From assembly GCA_937915915.1 (NCBI GenBank), contig CALGGN010000316.1, positions 1 through 5,140 of the forward strand: a stretch of 5,140 nucleotides of DNA, read 5' to 3'. Positions within the stretch are counted from its first letter, which is position 1, and each line of letters starts with the position of its first letter. The translations under genes were made by a program, and so were the position numbers. The stretch comes from an uncultured Selenomonas sp. (GTDB lineage: Bacteria > Bacillota > Negativicutes > Selenomonadales > Selenomonadaceae). Below the pieces are notes generated by a model that made no database searches, was not told where the DNA came from, and saw nothing but the letters and a program-made list of their open reading frames with translations. This document shows, in pieces, positions 1 through 5,140 of this stretch.

Positions 1-429
1 CCTCCGGCGGCACCGCCCGCAGGCTACGGGGCACCGCCGCCAGGCTATGGAGCGCCTCCGCCGGGGTATGGCTATGGGGCACCGCCGATGCAGCCCCATG
101 TCGCCACGAACGTGCCGGTGTCGGCAGCGCAGTTCGTGCCGCTTTCGATGGAGCCCGTCCAAGTGAACGATGCGAACATCGGGCTGATCCTGGATGTTCC
201 GTTGCAGGTGACGGTCGAGCTGGGACGCACGAAGAAGTCCATCAAGGAAATCTTGGAACTCACGAACGGCTCCATCGTGGAACTGGACAAGCTGGCCGGC
301 GAACCCGTGGAGATTCAGGTGAATGGCAAGTATCTGGCCAAGGGCGAGGTCGTGGTCATCGATGAGAATTTCGGCGTGAGGATCACGGATATTGCAAGCC
401 CCGCTGAACGAGCGGCGAAGCTGCAATAG
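1..429 (+). CDS. fliY: Flagellar motor switch protein, FliY/FliN type, C-terminal part (5' end outside window)
   Basis: The reading frame is open from base 1 to the TAG at 427-429, giving 142 visible residues and no start in the window. Residues 1-29 are a Pro/Gly/Ala/Tyr-rich linker with GYGAPPP repeats. Residues about 52-131 are a SpoA (FliN-like) domain: DVPLQVTVELGRTKKSI, then the signature LDKLAGEPVEIQVNGK and GEVVVIDENFGVRITD. This domain builds the cytoplasmic C-ring of the flagellar motor, where rotation sense is switched. I prefer FliY over plain FliN because the next gene is cheY, as in Bacillus subtilis, and because FliY has a linker between its CheC-like phosphatase domain and its FliN-like domain. 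The CheC-like part is not visible, so CheY-P phosphatase activity is inferred. A FliN with a proline-rich N-terminus remains possible. The ATG at 88 lies inside the linker and is not the start. Confidence 0.87.
   Translation, partial: PPAAPPAGYGAPPPGYGAPPPGYGYGAPPMQPHVATNVPVSAAQFVPLSMEPVQVNDANIGLILDVPLQVTVELGRTKKSIKEILELTNGSIVELDKLAGEPVEIQVNGKYLAKGEVVVIDENFGVRITDIASPAERAAKLQ
22..87 (+). repeat. Tandem GYGAPPP-coding repeats in the switch-protein linker
   Basis: Two 21-base units (22-42 and 43-63) each encode GYGAPPP, and 64-87 encodes an expanded, incomplete unit, GYGYGAPP. The first two units differ at five bases, all at third codon positions and all synonymous. The repeat is therefore kept at protein level and is not a fresh slippage copy. 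It probably continues upstream, since PPAAPPA precedes it. The encoded segment is expected to be flexible and disordered. Confidence 0.8.
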
Positions 430-443
430 GGCTTTCGGGAGAT

Positions 444-470
444 GGGAAAATTTTCCCTCTGGGAAAATTT
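444..470 (+). promoter_or_regulatory. Palindrome / perfect hairpin upstream of cheY
   Basis: GGGAAAATTTTCCC at 444-457 is a perfect 14-base palindrome. Its half GGGAAAATTT recurs at 461-470, 17 bases further on. As a result AAATTTTCCC (448-457), the spacer TCT, and GGGAAAATTT (461-470) form a perfect 10-bp stem with a 3-nt loop. The element lies 13-39 bases before a TATAAT box and covers where a -35 would sit, so an operator for a dimeric regulator is the natural reading. An RNA hairpin acting as an attenuator or 3'-end protector of the fliY message is the alternative. It is not a classical terminator, because the stem is mostly A/T and no U-run follows. The regulator is unknown. Confidence 0.55.
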
Positions 471-482
471 AAGCTATTACGC

Positions 483-488
483 TATAAT
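483..488 (+). promoter_or_regulatory. Candidate -10 box (TATAAT) of an internal cheY promoter
   Basis: A perfect TATAAT lies 45 bases before the cheY ATG, in the largest gap of the window. At a 17-base spacing the -35 position (460-465) reads TGGGAA, a poor match to TTGACA, and no extended -10 TG is present. If used, the promoter is weak or activator-dependent, and the hairpin element overlaps its -35 region. The sequence CGCTATAA matches the flagellar sigma-28 -10 (GCCGATAA) at only 5 of 8 bases, and no TAAA lies at the right distance, so a housekeeping-type promoter is more likely. Confidence 0.45.
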
Positions 489-519
489 AAGCGGAGAAAT
501 CCAGAATGATTTAAAGATG

Positions 520-526
520 AGGAGAG
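520..526 (+). promoter_or_regulatory. Ribosome binding site of cheY
   Basis: AGGAGAG sits 7 bases before the ATG at 534. It is a strong Shine-Dalgarno match and fixes the cheY start. Confidence 0.85.
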
Positions 527-533
527 ATGGATC

Positions 534-896
534 ATGGCAGTACGAGTTTTGGTTGTTGACGACGCGGCATTCATGAGAATGATGGTAAAGGACATTCTGA
601 CAAAGAATGGCTATGAGGTGGTCGGCGAGGCTGAAAATGGCATGAAGGCTCTGGAAAAATATCAGGAATTGAAGCCGGATCTTACCACCATGGATATCAC
701 CATGCCGGAAATGGATGGCATCAGCGCAGTCAAAGAAATCAAGAAGATTGACCCAAACGCGAAAATCGTGATGTGCAGCGCTATGGGCCAGCAGGCAATG
801 GTTATCGAGGCGATTCAGGCGGGGGCCCGCGACTTCATTGTGAAGCCGTTCCAGGCAGATCGTGTGCTGGAGGCTGTGCGCAAAGCAGTCGGCTGA
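534..896 (+). CDS. cheY: Chemotaxis response regulator CheY
   Basis: This is a 120-residue single-domain receiver, the usual CheY length, with no output domain. It is phosphorylated by CheA and then binds the flagellar switch to change rotation. The active-site set is complete: the acidic pair D9-D10 (VLVVDDAAFMR), phospho-acceptor D54 in TTMDITMPEMDG, S82 in CSAMGQQ, and K104 in FIVKPFQADR. F101 takes the place of the switch aromatic. CSAMGQQ and FIVKPFQADRVLEA closely resemble Bacillus subtilis CheY as I recall it. The gene lies between the switch gene and fliO, as in B. subtilis, and probably feeds the FliY/FliM switch. In Bacillus-type systems CheY-P promotes smooth swimming, but whether that holds here cannot be read from sequence. 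Its stop codon overlaps the fliO start. Confidence 0.97.
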   Translation: MAVRVLVVDDAAFMRMMVKDILTKNGYEVVGEAENGMKALEKYQELKPDLTTMDITMPEMDGISAVKEIKKIDPNAKIVMCSAMGQQAMVIEAIQAGARDFIVKPFQADRVLEAVRKAVG

Positions 897-1426
897 TGAA
901 GAGAGCAGGAGTCCTTGCAAGCTTGCTGCTGCTATTTTGTATGATTCTGGCAATACCTGACGTAGTGCAGGCAGCCGAGGAGGCTGCCTCTTCGGGCGGG
1001 TATTTAGCAGGCTATGAGAATGCAGATCCGAGACCGTCCGCGATGTCGTGGTGGTCGACGCTTGCATATCTTGTGAGCCTTTTTGCTATTTTTGGCTTTG
1101 TTGTCGTGATGGCATACTTTGCCGCGCGTTTTTTGGGCGGCAAGTTTGCGCAGCATGCAGCAGGAGGGAACGGCGGAAGGATTTTGGAGCATCTTCCGTT
1201 GGGGCCAAACCGTTCTGTGGCGGTTGTCGAGATGGCGAACCGCGTGTTTTTGATCGGCGTGACAGAGCACTCTATCACGATGCTGGCGGAAATCACGGAT
1301 ATGGAGGAAATCGAGAGGCTCCATCAGGGGAGTCTTGGCATGTCCTTCCGTACAGGCATGTTTTCACAGGAACTGGGAGCTCTCTCCGATCTGGCGCAGA
1401 GACTTCCCGGGATATTCAAGAAATAG
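896..1426 (+). CDS. fliO: Flagellar export-gate assembly protein FliO (FliZ of Bacillus)
   Basis: The product is 176 residues. FliO is a membrane scaffold that helps FliP oligomerise when the export gate forms. The N-terminus looks like a signal peptide (MKRAGVLASLLLLFCMILAI, likely cut after VQA near residue 26). A short outside segment follows, then one strong membrane helix at about 54-80 ending in AARFLGGKF. The cytoplasmic part carries the family core at about 99-134, LPLGPNRSVAVVEMANR followed by VFLIGVTEHSITMLAEI. The start is the ATG at 896, whose A is the last base of the cheY TGA (TGATG). No good ribosome binding site precedes it, so translation is probably coupled to cheY. The frame is open upstream inside cheY, but those residues are out-of-frame cheY sequence and are excluded. 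The position before fliP supports the call, since FliO sequence itself is poorly conserved. Confidence 0.93.
   Translation: MKRAGVLASLLLLFCMILAIPDVVQAAEEAASSGGYLAGYENADPRPSAMSWWSTLAYLVSLFAIFGFVVVMAYFAARFLGGKFAQHAAGGNGGRILEHLPLGPNRSVAVVEMANRVFLIGVTEHSITMLAEITDMEEIERLHQGSLGMSFRTGMFSQELGALSDLAQRLPGIFKK
969..989 (+). repeat. Inverted repeat inside fliO
   Basis: AGGCAGCC (969-976) and AGGCTGCCT (981-989) give an 8-bp GC-rich stem, with the second arm pairing from 982, and a 5-base loop GAGGA (977-981). It lies in the coding segment for QAAEEAA just after the signal peptide. No U-run follows, so it is not a terminator. It may be a by-product of repeated Ala/Glu codons. Confidence 0.4.
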
Positions 1427-1437
1427 TCTTTTTACGG

Positions 1438-1444
1438 TAAGGAG
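1438..1444 (+). promoter_or_regulatory. Ribosome binding site of fliP (TTG start)
   Basis: TAAGGAG lies 11 bases before the TTG at 1456, slightly long but acceptable. The only closer start-like codon, TTG at 1445, is followed after three codons by TGA, so this site supports TTG 1456. Confidence 0.7.
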
Positions 1445-1455
1445 TTGTCAGGCGG

Positions 1456-2205
1456 TTGAAACGCGTTCTTTTCTTTTTCGGAGGTATCTGCCTCCTGCTT
1501 TTCATGGCAAAAGACGCGATGGCTGCGCCTTTGATACCGGATGTGAACGTCAGCGTGGGGACGGCGGAAACGCCGGAGGATGTAGCTGCATCCCTCCAGG
1601 TCATGGCTGTCCTGACGATTGTTTCCCTGGCGCCTGCAATTCTCATCATGACGACGTCCTTTGTCCGGATCGTCGTGGTGATCGGATTTCTGAGGAATGC
1701 GCTTTCCACGCAGAATGTGCCGCCGAACCAAGTGGTGGTGGCGCTCTCCTTGTTCCTGACCTTTTACATTATGTCCCCTTATTGGTCACAGGCAAACGAA
1801 CAGGGGATCCAGCCATATCTGAACGGCCAGATTACGCAGGAACAGGCGCTTGAGAATACGGTGGCTCCTGTGAGGGAGTTCATGTTCCGTCAGACGCGTG
1901 AATCGGATCTGGCGCTGTTTGTGAATCTTTCCGATGCGGAGCGTCCGGAGACGCAGGAAGATGTCTCGACCTTTGCGTTGATACCGGCGTTTGTCATCAG
2001 TGAGCTCAAGACAGCATTCCAGCTCGGCTTCATGATATATATCCCCTTTATTGTCATTGACATGATCGTGGCGAGCACATTGATGTCCATGGGCATGATG
2101 ATGCTGCCGCCGGTCATGATTTCGCTGCCGTTCAAGATTTTGCTCTTTGTCATGGTGGATGGCTGGCATCTGCTGATCCGCTCCCTGATCGTGAGCTTCC
2201 GGTGA
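1456..2205 (+). CDS. fliP: Flagellar type III export gate protein FliP
   Basis: The product is 249 residues, the normal family length. FliP is the main subunit of the export channel in the inner membrane, five copies with FliQ and FliR in studied systems. It starts with a cleavable-type signal peptide (likely cut near AMA|APL, residue 23), typical of FliP. A hydrophobic block at about 47-78 with MTTSFVRIVVVIGFLRNAL is followed by a helix at about 92-109. A periplasmic loop spans about 110-170, and ALIPAFVISELKTAFQLGF leads into the last helices. The C-terminal signature MGMMMLPPVMISLPFK, then VDGWHLL, is intact. M214-M216 correspond to the methionine gasket that seals the closed pore in characterised FliP. 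The TTG start is chosen because the protein begins MKR plus a hydrophobic core there and AAGGAG lies upstream. It sits 29 bases after fliO. Confidence 0.98.
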   Translation: MKRVLFFFGGICLLLFMAKDAMAAPLIPDVNVSVGTAETPEDVAASLQVMAVLTIVSLAPAILIMTTSFVRIVVVIGFLRNALSTQNVPPNQVVVALSLFLTFYIMSPYWSQANEQGIQPYLNGQITQEQALENTVAPVREFMFRQTRESDLALFVNLSDAERPETQEDVSTFALIPAFVISELKTAFQLGFMIYIPFIVIDMIVASTLMSMGMMMLPPVMISLPFKILLFVMVDGWHLLIRSLIVSFR

Positions 2206-2210
2206 GAGGT
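2204..2210 (+). promoter_or_regulatory. Ribosome binding site of fliQ
   Basis: GAGAGGT overlaps the fliP stop codon and lies 6 bases before the ATG at 2217. It decides against the in-frame GTG at 2202, which would consume the site and add five residues. The same heptamer at the same spacing precedes the proposed fliR start. Confidence 0.7.
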
Positions 2211-2216
2211 GAGTCT

Positions 2217-2486
2217 ATGTCAGGAGATTTGGTCATACAGCTGGGGCAGGAAGCGCTGATGCATGTCTTGCTGGTTGCCACGCCTATGCTGGGGCTGGGG
2301 CTGATCGTGGGTCTCATGGTCAGTGTCTTTCAGGCAACGACATCCATTCAGGAGCAAACCTTGGCATTCATACCGAAGATTGTTGCGGTTTTTGTGGCAA
2401 TCCTTATTTTCGGGCCGTGGATGCTCCGCATTATGGTGGAGTATGTGACGAATATGCTGGTCAATCTGCCGCAGTACATTGGTTGA
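2217..2486 (+). CDS. fliQ: Flagellar type III export gate protein FliQ
   Basis: The product is 89 residues, matching the family size closely. FliQ is a small helical-hairpin membrane protein that wraps around the FliP/FliR core of the export gate. Two hydrophobic segments at about 14-39 and 52-76 flank the conserved turn SVFQATTSIQEQTLAFIPKI (residues 36-55), the clearest family mark. The GPW after the second segment is also typical. ATG 2217 is chosen over an in-frame GTG at 2202 because it gives the standard MSGDLVIQLGQEAL N-terminus and a well-spaced ribosome binding site. It starts 11 bases after the fliP stop, and the site overlaps that stop, so the two genes are probably translated together. 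Confidence 0.97.
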   Translation: MSGDLVIQLGQEALMHVLLVATPMLGLGLIVGLMVSVFQATTSIQEQTLAFIPKIVAVFVAILIFGPWMLRIMVEYVTNMLVNLPQYIG

Positions 2487-2496
2487 GTGGATAGTT

Positions 2497-2503
2497 GAGA
2501 GGT
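2497..2503 (+). promoter_or_regulatory. Ribosome binding site deciding the fliR start
   Basis: GAGAGGT lies 6 bases before TTG 2510, copying the arrangement in front of fliQ. The upstream TTG at 2495 has no Shine-Dalgarno sequence and would overlap this site, so 2510 is the better start. Confidence 0.65.
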
Positions 2504-2509
2504 AAGCTC

Positions 2510-3295
2510 TTGGATTTTTATGATCTTCTGCAGGGGCATGTGGCAGCATATCTGCTGCTTCTGACACGGGTGAGCGGTATTTTCCTGATTTCGCCTTTCT
2601 TCGGCAGCATGAATATTCCTGTGTATTTCCGAGCCGGAGCAGCTTTCGCATTTTCCATTGTGCTTTTTCCTGTTGTGGACGCATTGGGTTCCGTGGAGCC
2701 CCCTGCGAATCTGTGGCTTTATGCGGCGACTGTGCTGGGGGAGTTGTTCCTCGGATGGCTCATTGGCTTTGTGGCCTATGTTGCGTTTGCAGCAGTCAAT
2801 CTGGCCGGCAAGGTGATGGATATGCAAGTTGGCTTCGCTGTAGTCAATGTGATGGATCCGACTTCCGGTCAGCAGATTCCGCTTATCGGAAGTTTTCTTT
2901 ATAATTTGGGGCTGATTGTGTTTTTGGTGACCAATGGACATCATATGATCATCGCGGCGCTTGTGGAAAGCTTTCGCGTGGTTCCCCTTTCGGGCATGGT
3001 GCCCGATGCTTCGCTGACCATGCTGATGGAGCGATTCACGGTGGGGATTTTCGTCACGGGCATGAAGATCGCGCTGCCGATCACCTTTGCCATTCTGCTC
3101 ACGAACGTGGGGCTTGGCATCATGGCACGGACGATGCCGCAGATGAATATCTTCGTGGTCGGAATCCCGATGCAGCTTATGATTGGCATTACGATGCTGT
3201 CCATGCTGCTGCCCTTTTATGTTTTGTTCCTGGATGTGGTTTTTGATGGAATGTATGCAAATATATCCTTGGCAATACGGTCGCTGGCCCCTTGA
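2510..3295 (+). CDS. fliR: Flagellar type III export gate protein FliR
   Basis: The product is 261 residues from TTG 2510, the usual FliR length. FliR is the single-copy subunit that closes the FliP/FliQ gate and contacts FlhB. It is very hydrophobic, with membrane segments at roughly 12-32, 42-60, 70-97, 127-150, 180-204 and 218-245. Family marks are LLTRVSGIFLISPFFGS near the N-terminus, MDMQVGFAVVNVMDP then SGQQIPLIGSF at about 103-129, and NVGLGIMARTMPQMNIF then VVGIPMQLMIG at about 199-226. An in-frame TTG at 2495 would add MRGKL, but it lacks a ribosome binding site, and MDFYDLLQGH looks like a normal FliR beginning. The gene starts 23 bases after fliQ. Its last 40 or so bases overlap the proposed flhB start in another frame. 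Confidence 0.96.
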   Translation: MDFYDLLQGHVAAYLLLLTRVSGIFLISPFFGSMNIPVYFRAGAAFAFSIVLFPVVDALGSVEPPANLWLYAATVLGELFLGWLIGFVAYVAFAAVNLAGKVMDMQVGFAVVNVMDPTSGQQIPLIGSFLYNLGLIVFLVTNGHHMIIAALVESFRVVPLSGMVPDASLTMLMERFTVGIFVTGMKIALPITFAILLTNVGLGIMARTMPQMNIFVVGIPMQLMIGITMLSMLLPFYVLFLDVVFDGMYANISLAIRSLAP

Positions 3296-4391
3296 GGATA
3301 CGGACAGGCCTGTCTTTGATCTCCAGCGCTTTGCAGATGGCGAAAAAACCGAGGAGCCTACCGCAAAGAAACGCTCGGATGCGGCAAAGAAAGGACAGGT
3401 CGGACGTAGTACCGAGTTGACGACGGCCTTTGTGCTGCTGGTGGGTTTTTTTGTTCTCAAGATTTTTTGGGAGTACATTTACGGAAATATTGCGGCATAT
3501 ACGATTTATACCTATGGGCATCTGAGCCGGAGCATGGACACGGAATCCATCAGTGAGCTCTTTCTGGGCATCATGCTGCTTCTGGCAAAGACCTCGCTGC
3601 CCATCATGCTGGCCATCATGCTGATGGGGCTGGCCATTAATTTCTATCAGGTGGGGCTGATCTTCAGCACGGAGAAGCTGGAGCCGAAGCTGAGCAATTT
3701 GAACCCGATCAATGGGTTCGGGCGGCTTTTTTCCAAGCGGTCTCTGGTCGAGCTGGTCAAATCCCTGTTCAAGATCGCAATCATCGGAGCTTTCCTGTAT
3801 AATTATCTGAAGGATGAAATTCCGTTCCTGCCGCAGTTCATCTACTATGATCTTGCAACGAGCCTGCAGGAGATCTCGAAGATCGTCTTCATGATGGTAT
3901 TCCAGATCATCGCGGTCATCATGGTTTTGGGCGTTCTGGACTATGCCTATCAGAAATGGCAGACCACACAGGATCTCAAGATGACGAAGCAGGAAGTCAA
4001 GGATGAGTTCAAGCAGAGCGAGGGAGATCCGCAGATCAAGGGCAAGATCCGTTCGAAGCAGCGAGAAATGGCGATGGCACGTATGATGCAGGAGGTGCCG
4101 AAGGCGGATGTCATTGTGACAAACCCGACGCATTTTGCTGTGGCGCTGCAGTATCATAAGGGAATGCCCGCGCCTGTTGTGCTTGCAAAGGGACAGGATC
4201 TTGTGGCGCAGCGCATCAAGGAGATCGGGCGCGAGAACCGGGTTGCGATTGTCGAGAACAAGCCCTTGGCGCGGGCGCTCTATGCGACTGTGGACATCGG
4301 GGCGGAAGTGCCGCAGGAGCTCTATCAGGCAGTGGCCGAGGTACTGGCGTATGTCTACAGGCTCAGACAGCGCCGCCTGAGTTATGCATAG
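3255..4391 (+). CDS. flhB: Flagellar export gate / substrate-specificity switch protein FlhB
   Basis: The product is 378 residues from ATG 3255. FlhB sits in the export gate and switches secretion from rod-hook to filament proteins after cutting itself. The cut site NPTH is at residues 290-293 in DVIVTNPTHFAVALQYH, and cleavage between N and P is known for the family. Before it are FDLQRFADGEKTEEPTAKKR (21-40), four membrane segments at about 55-75, 103-132, 168-185 and 206-229, and a cytoplasmic linker with MTKQEVKDEFKQSEGDP then IKGKIRSKQRE. The C-terminal domain (about 291-378) has the family set ENKPLARALYATVDIG. The start is uncertain. In-frame ATGs occur at 3234, 3246 and 3255 and TTG at 3243, none with a good ribosome binding site, and no ATG, GTG or TTG lies between 3258 and the FDLQRFA motif. 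Every option overlaps fliR by at least 41 bases, so coupling to fliR is likely. Confidence 0.96.
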   Translation: MQIYPWQYGRWPLEDTDRPVFDLQRFADGEKTEEPTAKKRSDAAKKGQVGRSTELTTAFVLLVGFFVLKIFWEYIYGNIAAYTIYTYGHLSRSMDTESISELFLGIMLLLAKTSLPIMLAIMLMGLAINFYQVGLIFSTEKLEPKLSNLNPINGFGRLFSKRSLVELVKSLFKIAIIGAFLYNYLKDEIPFLPQFIYYDLATSLQEISKIVFMMVFQIIAVIMVLGVLDYAYQKWQTTQDLKMTKQEVKDEFKQSEGDPQIKGKIRSKQREMAMARMMQEVPKADVIVTNPTHFAVALQYHKGMPAPVVLAKGQDLVAQRIKEIGRENRVAIVENKPLARALYATVDIGAEVPQELYQAVAEVLAYVYRLRQRRLSYA

Positions 4392-4399
4392 GGACAGAT

Positions 4400-4404
4400 A
4401 GGAG
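4400..4404 (+). promoter_or_regulatory. Ribosome binding site of flhA
   Basis: AGGAG lies 8 bases before the ATG at 4413. Two other ATGs (4406 and 4409) are nearby but in other frames. Only 4413 opens the FlhA frame, which has a TGA just upstream at 4407. Confidence 0.8.
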
Positions 4405-4412
4405 TATGATGT

Positions 4413-5140
4413 ATGGCTGCATCGCAAGTGAGCGCAGTGGGCGGAGGTTCTGCCGCAGGAAATTTCATACAGAGATACAGCGATGTTGTTGTGGCGCTGG
4501 CAATTGTCACGATTGTCATCATGATGATCATTCCGTTGCCTACGGCATTGCTGGATGTGCTGATCTGCCTGAACATCACGATTGCCCTGGTAGTCGTCAT
4601 GTCAGCCATCTACAATTCGGAGGCGCTGGATCTTTCCGTGTTCCCGTCCCTGCTTTTGGTCACAACGCTTTTTCGGTTGGCTTTGAACATATCCTCTACG
4701 AGATTGATCCTGCTGGACGGGTTTGCAGGTGAGGTCATCACCGCATTCGGCAATTTCGTCGTCGGGGGCAACCCGGTGGTCGGATTCATTGTGTTCGTCA
4801 TTCTGGTCATTATCCAGTTCATCGTTATCACCAAGGGCTCGGAGCGTGTGGCAGAGGTATCTGCACGATTCACATTGGATGCTATGCCGGGCAAGCAGAT
4901 GGCCATTGACGCGGATTTGAATCAGGGCGCCATCACGGACGAGGAGGCCAAGGTGCGCCGCGAAAAGATCCAGCGGGAGGCGGATTTTTACGGAGCCATG
5001 GATGGTGCTTCGAAATTCGTCAAGGGCGATGCGATCGCTGCTATCATCATCATGTTCATCAATATTGCCGGCGGATTTGTCATCGGCATGGTGCAGAGAG
5101 ATATGGAAGTGCTGCAGGCGCTGCAGACCTATACCCTGCT
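4413..5140 (+). CDS. flhA: Flagellar export gate protein FlhA, N-terminal part (3' end outside window)
   Basis: The frame is open from ATG 4413 to the window end, giving 242 residues of a protein normally near 690. FlhA forms a nine-copy ring in the export gate and couples export to proton flow. The visible part is the membrane half. Helices lie at about 25-41, 44-65, 76-90, 119-140 and 206-228. The FHIPEP-family core is intact: LFRLALNISSTRLIL (86-100), TKGSERVAEVSARFTLDAMP then GKQMAIDADLNQGAI (140-174), EKIQREADFYGAMDGASKF and VKGDAIAAII. R145, R152, D156, K201 and D206 fall where charged residues important for proton-coupled export are known in Salmonella FlhA, numbered two higher there by my recollection. 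The cytoplasmic domain that docks chaperone-substrate complexes lies beyond the window. The gene starts 21 bases after flhB. Confidence 0.98.
   Translation, partial: MAASQVSAVGGGSAAGNFIQRYSDVVVALAIVTIVIMMIIPLPTALLDVLICLNITIALVVVMSAIYNSEALDLSVFPSLLLVTTLFRLALNISSTRLILLDGFAGEVITAFGNFVVGGNPVVGFIVFVILVIIQFIVITKGSERVAEVSARFTLDAMPGKQMAIDADLNQGAITDEEAKVRREKIQREADFYGAMDGASKFVKGDAIAAIIIMFINIAGGFVIGMVQRDMEVLQALQTYTL

Noticed and set aside
449..469. Hairpin arms as a CodY box (AATTTTC / GAAAATT)
   Set aside because: The arms match the CodY half-sites, but they are 7 bases apart where the known box has a single central base, so the similarity is probably incidental.
448..470. Hairpin before cheY as a Rho-independent terminator
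   Set aside because: The stem is 7 of 10 A/U pairs and is followed by AAGCTATT, not a U-run, so it does not meet the usual pattern.
477..1067. 196-residue open frame on the minus strand across cheY
   Set aside because: It is in codon register with cheY, a well-conserved gene on the other strand, and shows no domain or initiation signal of its own.
1335..1853. 172-residue + strand frame overlapping fliO and fliP
   Set aside because: It is an out-of-frame reading of the conserved fliP coding region, Cys/Gly/His-rich and without a domain.
2348..3478. 376-residue open frame on the minus strand across fliQ/fliR
   Set aside because: It is in codon register with fliR and explained by the same codon avoidance. 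Its composition is extreme in His, Gln, Arg and Lys, with no domain.
3189..4427. 412-residue open frame on the minus strand across flhB
   Set aside because: It is in codon register with flhB, so it stays open simply because flhB avoids TTA, CTA and TCA codons. The product is rich in His, Arg, Gln and Leu with no recognisable domain, while the + strand clearly encodes FlhB.
4406..4732. Alternative + strand frame beginning at ATG 4406
   Set aside because: It shares the flhA ribosome binding site but runs in another frame and gives a non-conserved Cys/His-rich product. The frame from 4413 is clearly FlhA.
1..5140. A new or unusual accessory system (defence, mobile element, CRISPR, RNA gene)
   Set aside because: Every stretch over 104 bases is covered by an intact, recognisable flagellar or chemotaxis gene in a known order. 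No phage, transposase, repeat-spacer array or structural RNA signal was seen.

Overview
This window is an uninterrupted run of flagellar genes on the + strand. It carries the end of a motor-switch gene (fliY/fliN type), then cheY, fliO, fliP, fliQ, fliR, flhB and the first part of flhA. There are no minus-strand genes, RNA genes, mobile elements or CRISPR arrays that I can support.

The gene order (fliY-cheY-fliO/fliZ-fliP-fliQ-fliR-flhB-flhA) matches the large fla/che operon of Bacillus subtilis and other Firmicutes. The CheY protein is of the Bacillus type. FlhB begins with the short DLQxFA motif followed by GEKTE that I associate with Firmicutes FlhB. Composition is moderately GC-rich, TTG starts are used twice, and the Leu/Ser codons TTA, CTA and TCA look scarce. 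I infer a motile member of the Firmicutes, possibly a Negativicutes such as Selenomonas. That genus-level guess rests on general impression, not on a search.

Layout: 1-429 encodes a Pro/Gly/Tyr-rich linker and a SpoA (FliN-like) C-ring domain, the end of a gene that starts outside the window. 430-533 is the only sizeable non-coding gap (104 nt). It holds a striking palindrome/hairpin, a perfect TATAAT box and the cheY ribosome binding site. 534-896 is cheY, which overlaps fliO (896-1426) by one base. fliP (1456-2205, TTG start), fliQ (2217-2486), fliR (2510-3295, TTG start), flhB (about 3255-4391, start overlapping fliR) and flhA (4413 to window end) follow with gaps of at most 29 nt, as expected of one transcript.

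How the genes work together: FliP, FliQ, FliR, FlhB and FlhA form the membrane export gate of the flagellar type III secretion apparatus, and FliO helps FliP assemble. FlhB switches substrate class through its self-cleaving NPTH site, and FlhA couples export to the proton motive force. CheY-P is the chemotaxis output that binds the motor switch, and the FliY-type protein in the switch is its likely binding partner and phosphatase.

No novel system is visible. The points most worth a second look are the regulatory element upstream of cheY, the repeated linker in the switch protein, and the start-site questions for fliR and flhB.
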